6,375 nt of DNA from Clostridia bacterium (GTDB lineage Bacteria; Bacillota; Clostridia; Oscillospirales; CAG-382). This document shows positions 5,173 to 6,375 of this stretch, in pieces. The DNA lies in NCBI GenBank assembly GCA_017646185.1, contig JAGCNA010000105.1, positions 1 through 6,375 on the forward strand, given 5' to 3'. The notes under the pieces were generated by a model. It was not told where the DNA came from and did no database searches. It saw nothing but the letters and a program-made list of their open reading frames with translations. Positions within the stretch are counted from its first letter, which is position 1, and each line of letters opens with the position of its first letter. A program made the position numbers and the translations under genes.

Positions 5173-5682
5173 CTATCTCCAGCCGTTAAATTCATGAAGC
5201 TTCAATGCGTTTTGTGCAGATAATCTGATCAATTCCTCTTTTTGCCGATATATAAGCGCGTCTATTACAGACGGATCGGAATACAAAGTATCGGTCTGAG
5301 GATCGTAAAGAACGCCGCCGCAATATTCGCACAGATATTCAGCCCAGATCAAAGCGGACAGTTCTTCAAGAGAATCCATATCGCTTATACACATTAACAT
5401 TACGGATTTGGGATTGTTGACCAAGGAGTTAAACTCCCCGTCATAATCCTGTGAACGGTAATCGGAAAAATACGTCTCAAAGCCGGAAACGAAAGAATCG
5501 TACGGTAAAATCCGGTCAATGAAATTCAAATAAAGGTTAAAGGGCAGGAATCCGGAATGAGCGGTATAATTTTCCGAAGGAAATACCCTTATAAAATAGC
5601 CCTGCTTGTATGCAAAGGATTCAAAATCCGAAGCTTTGATATTTTCGGGATATTTTAAAAACACGTTGTAATCCTTGCTCAT
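5173..5682 (-). CDS. Hypothetical soluble acidic protein
   Basis: I do not recognise this 169-residue protein. It is rich in acidic and aromatic residues, with no membrane segment or signal peptide. Notable parts are YPENIKASDFESFAYKQGYFIRVFPSENY (11-39), a helix-rich middle, and LSALIWAEYLCEYCGGVLYDPQTDTLYSD (108-136), where a helix leads into a GGVLYDPQ strand-turn containing a CEYC pair (118-121). GG-V-hydrophobic-Y-D-P-Q endings of this sort occur in several small uncharacterised bacterial families, but this is too little to name a function. The ATG has AAGGA about nine bases upstream. The gene follows the histidine phosphatase gene by 21 bases, consistent with an operon. Its stop is followed by no obvious hairpin. 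Confidence 0.75.
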   Translation of the reverse strand: MSKDYNVFLKYPENIKASDFESFAYKQGYFIRVFPSENYTAHSGFLPFNLYLNFIDRILPYDSFVSGFETYFSDYRSQDYDGEFNSLVNNPKSVMLMCISDMDSLEELSALIWAEYLCEYCGGVLYDPQTDTLYSDPSVIDALIYRQKEELIRLSAQNALKLHEFNGWR

Positions 5683-5703
5683 TTCGCAGTTTCCTTTCTT
5701 TAA

Positions 5704-6375
5704 TCAGTTTCCGTAAAAATTATCGACGCAAATGCCTTCCGTATGCTTTGCATCGTTTACGATGCGGAGCTTGGGTGAAACGAGGTCGCCGGTTTTACCG
5801 GAAAGCTCGACCACGGTTACGGAGGTACATTCGATATCTATTATTCCGCACATCCGGGGAAAAGGAATATTAAACATATGGGAAAGCGCCGCCGAGGAGG
5901 AGCCCGCGTGGCTGAACATCGCAACGTTTCGGCAGACGTTTTCTCCGGTTACGCGGTAGTAATCCCCTTCCCTTTTATATCCGAGCTGCTTCAGCCATTC
6001 GTCCAAGCCCTCCGCTACGGTTTTATAACTATCGACAACAACGTTATTTTTGAAAAGCTCGTCATTCTGCCAGTCTTTTTCCGAAATGCTTTTTCCTTCG
6101 GATATGTACTTTTCGGAAACGACCCAGGGCTGACCGTTGCCGAACATAGGCTCTCCGTCTGCGCTACCCCAGCCAATCTCCCGTATAAAATCGCATTGTA
6201 TCACCTCAAGCCCGAACAGCTTAGCAGTGTATTCCGCGGTTTGAACGGCTCTGCCCTTTGAGGATGCGAAAACACGTTCTATATTACAGTTTTTAAGCCG
6301 TTCCGCCGCAGCCTCCGCTTGTTTTTTGCCAAGCTCGGTAAGGGAATCGGTTTTATAATCGGGATGTCCGTGACG
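5704..6375 (-). CDS. Histidine phosphatase family protein (phosphoglycerate mutase-like), 5' end outside window
   Basis: The open frame runs to the window edge; 223 residues are visible and only a few N-terminal ones are missing. The first visible residues are RHGHPDYKTDSLTELGKKQA. RHG is the family signature whose histidine becomes phosphorylated, and 'LTELGKKQA' is the usual next element. SSKGRAVQTAEYTA (38-51) holds the phosphate-binding arginine of the RAxQTA motif, FIREI (63-67) gives the acidic residue, and FSHAGSS (154-160) carries the second catalytic histidine (156). The family dephosphorylates sugar phosphates, nucleotides or other small molecules; phosphoglycerate mutase proper is unlikely given the divergent middle. 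The GTG at 6204 is internal, since codons upstream of it clearly encode conserved motifs. Substrate is unknown. It is the first visible gene of a likely four-gene minus-strand unit. Confidence 0.93.
   Translation of the reverse strand, partial: RHGHPDYKTDSLTELGKKQAEAAAERLKNCNIERVFASSKGRAVQTAEYTAKLFGLEVIQCDFIREIGWGSADGEPMFGNGQPWVVSEKYISEGKSISEKDWQNDELFKNNVVVDSYKTVAEGLDEWLKQLGYKREGDYYRVTGENVCRNVAMFSHAGSSSAALSHMFNIPFPRMCGIIDIECTSVTVVELSGKTGDLVSPKLRIVNDAKHTEGICVDNFYGN

Noticed and set aside
5704..6204. A separate 166-residue gene starting at the GTG at 6204
   Set aside because: The frame continues upstream to the window edge and encodes the RHG and RAxQTA motifs of the histidine phosphatase, so the GTG is internal.
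1..6375. Insertion sequences, CRISPR repeats, tRNA genes or toxin-antitoxin pairs
   Set aside because: No terminal inverted repeats, transposase motifs, spaced direct repeats, cloverleaf pattern or typical toxin-antitoxin gene pair were seen on either strand.

Overview
The window looks like part of a chromosome from an anaerobic, spore-forming Firmicute, probably class Clostridia and possibly an Oscillospiraceae/Ruminococcaceae-like lineage. The evidence is moderately AT-rich DNA with U-run intrinsic terminators, consensus Shine-Dalgarno sites, a THF riboswitch driving an ECF-type folate transporter, and a CotF-like spore coat pair. No mobile element, tRNA, rRNA or CRISPR array is visible. 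Nearly all genes lie on the minus strand; only the lipase-like gene (3526-4140) is on the plus strand.

Reading along the minus strand, from high to low coordinates, the window opens inside a histidine phosphatase gene (5704-6375, 5' end outside the window). It is followed by an unrecognised 169-residue protein, a 114-residue small membrane protein, and a zinc-ribbon protein with a DUF2007-like middle domain. These four are closely spaced and no convincing terminator separates them, so they may form an operon. That operon meets the plus-strand lipase-like gene tail to tail, with the two stop codons overlapping.

Divergent from the lipase is a monocistronic gene for a cysteine-rich membrane protein (2658-3419) with a very good sigma-A promoter and its own terminator. 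Next comes a two-gene spore coat unit (2392-2565 and 2126-2377) with a strong terminator.

The last unit is a folate salvage operon: promoter (about 2045-2072), THF riboswitch (1913-2028), a hairpin that both masks the ribosome binding site and resembles a terminator (1877-1906), folT (1312-1875), folC (39-1310) and a terminator (1-28). FolT would import folate and FolC would polyglutamylate it for retention, with tetrahydrofolate feeding back through the riboswitch. The most detailed new observation is a ten-base segment of the aptamer core that is complementary to the anti-Shine-Dalgarno strand, giving a concrete switching model. Apart from that, the most novel-looking gene is the cysteine-rich membrane protein.
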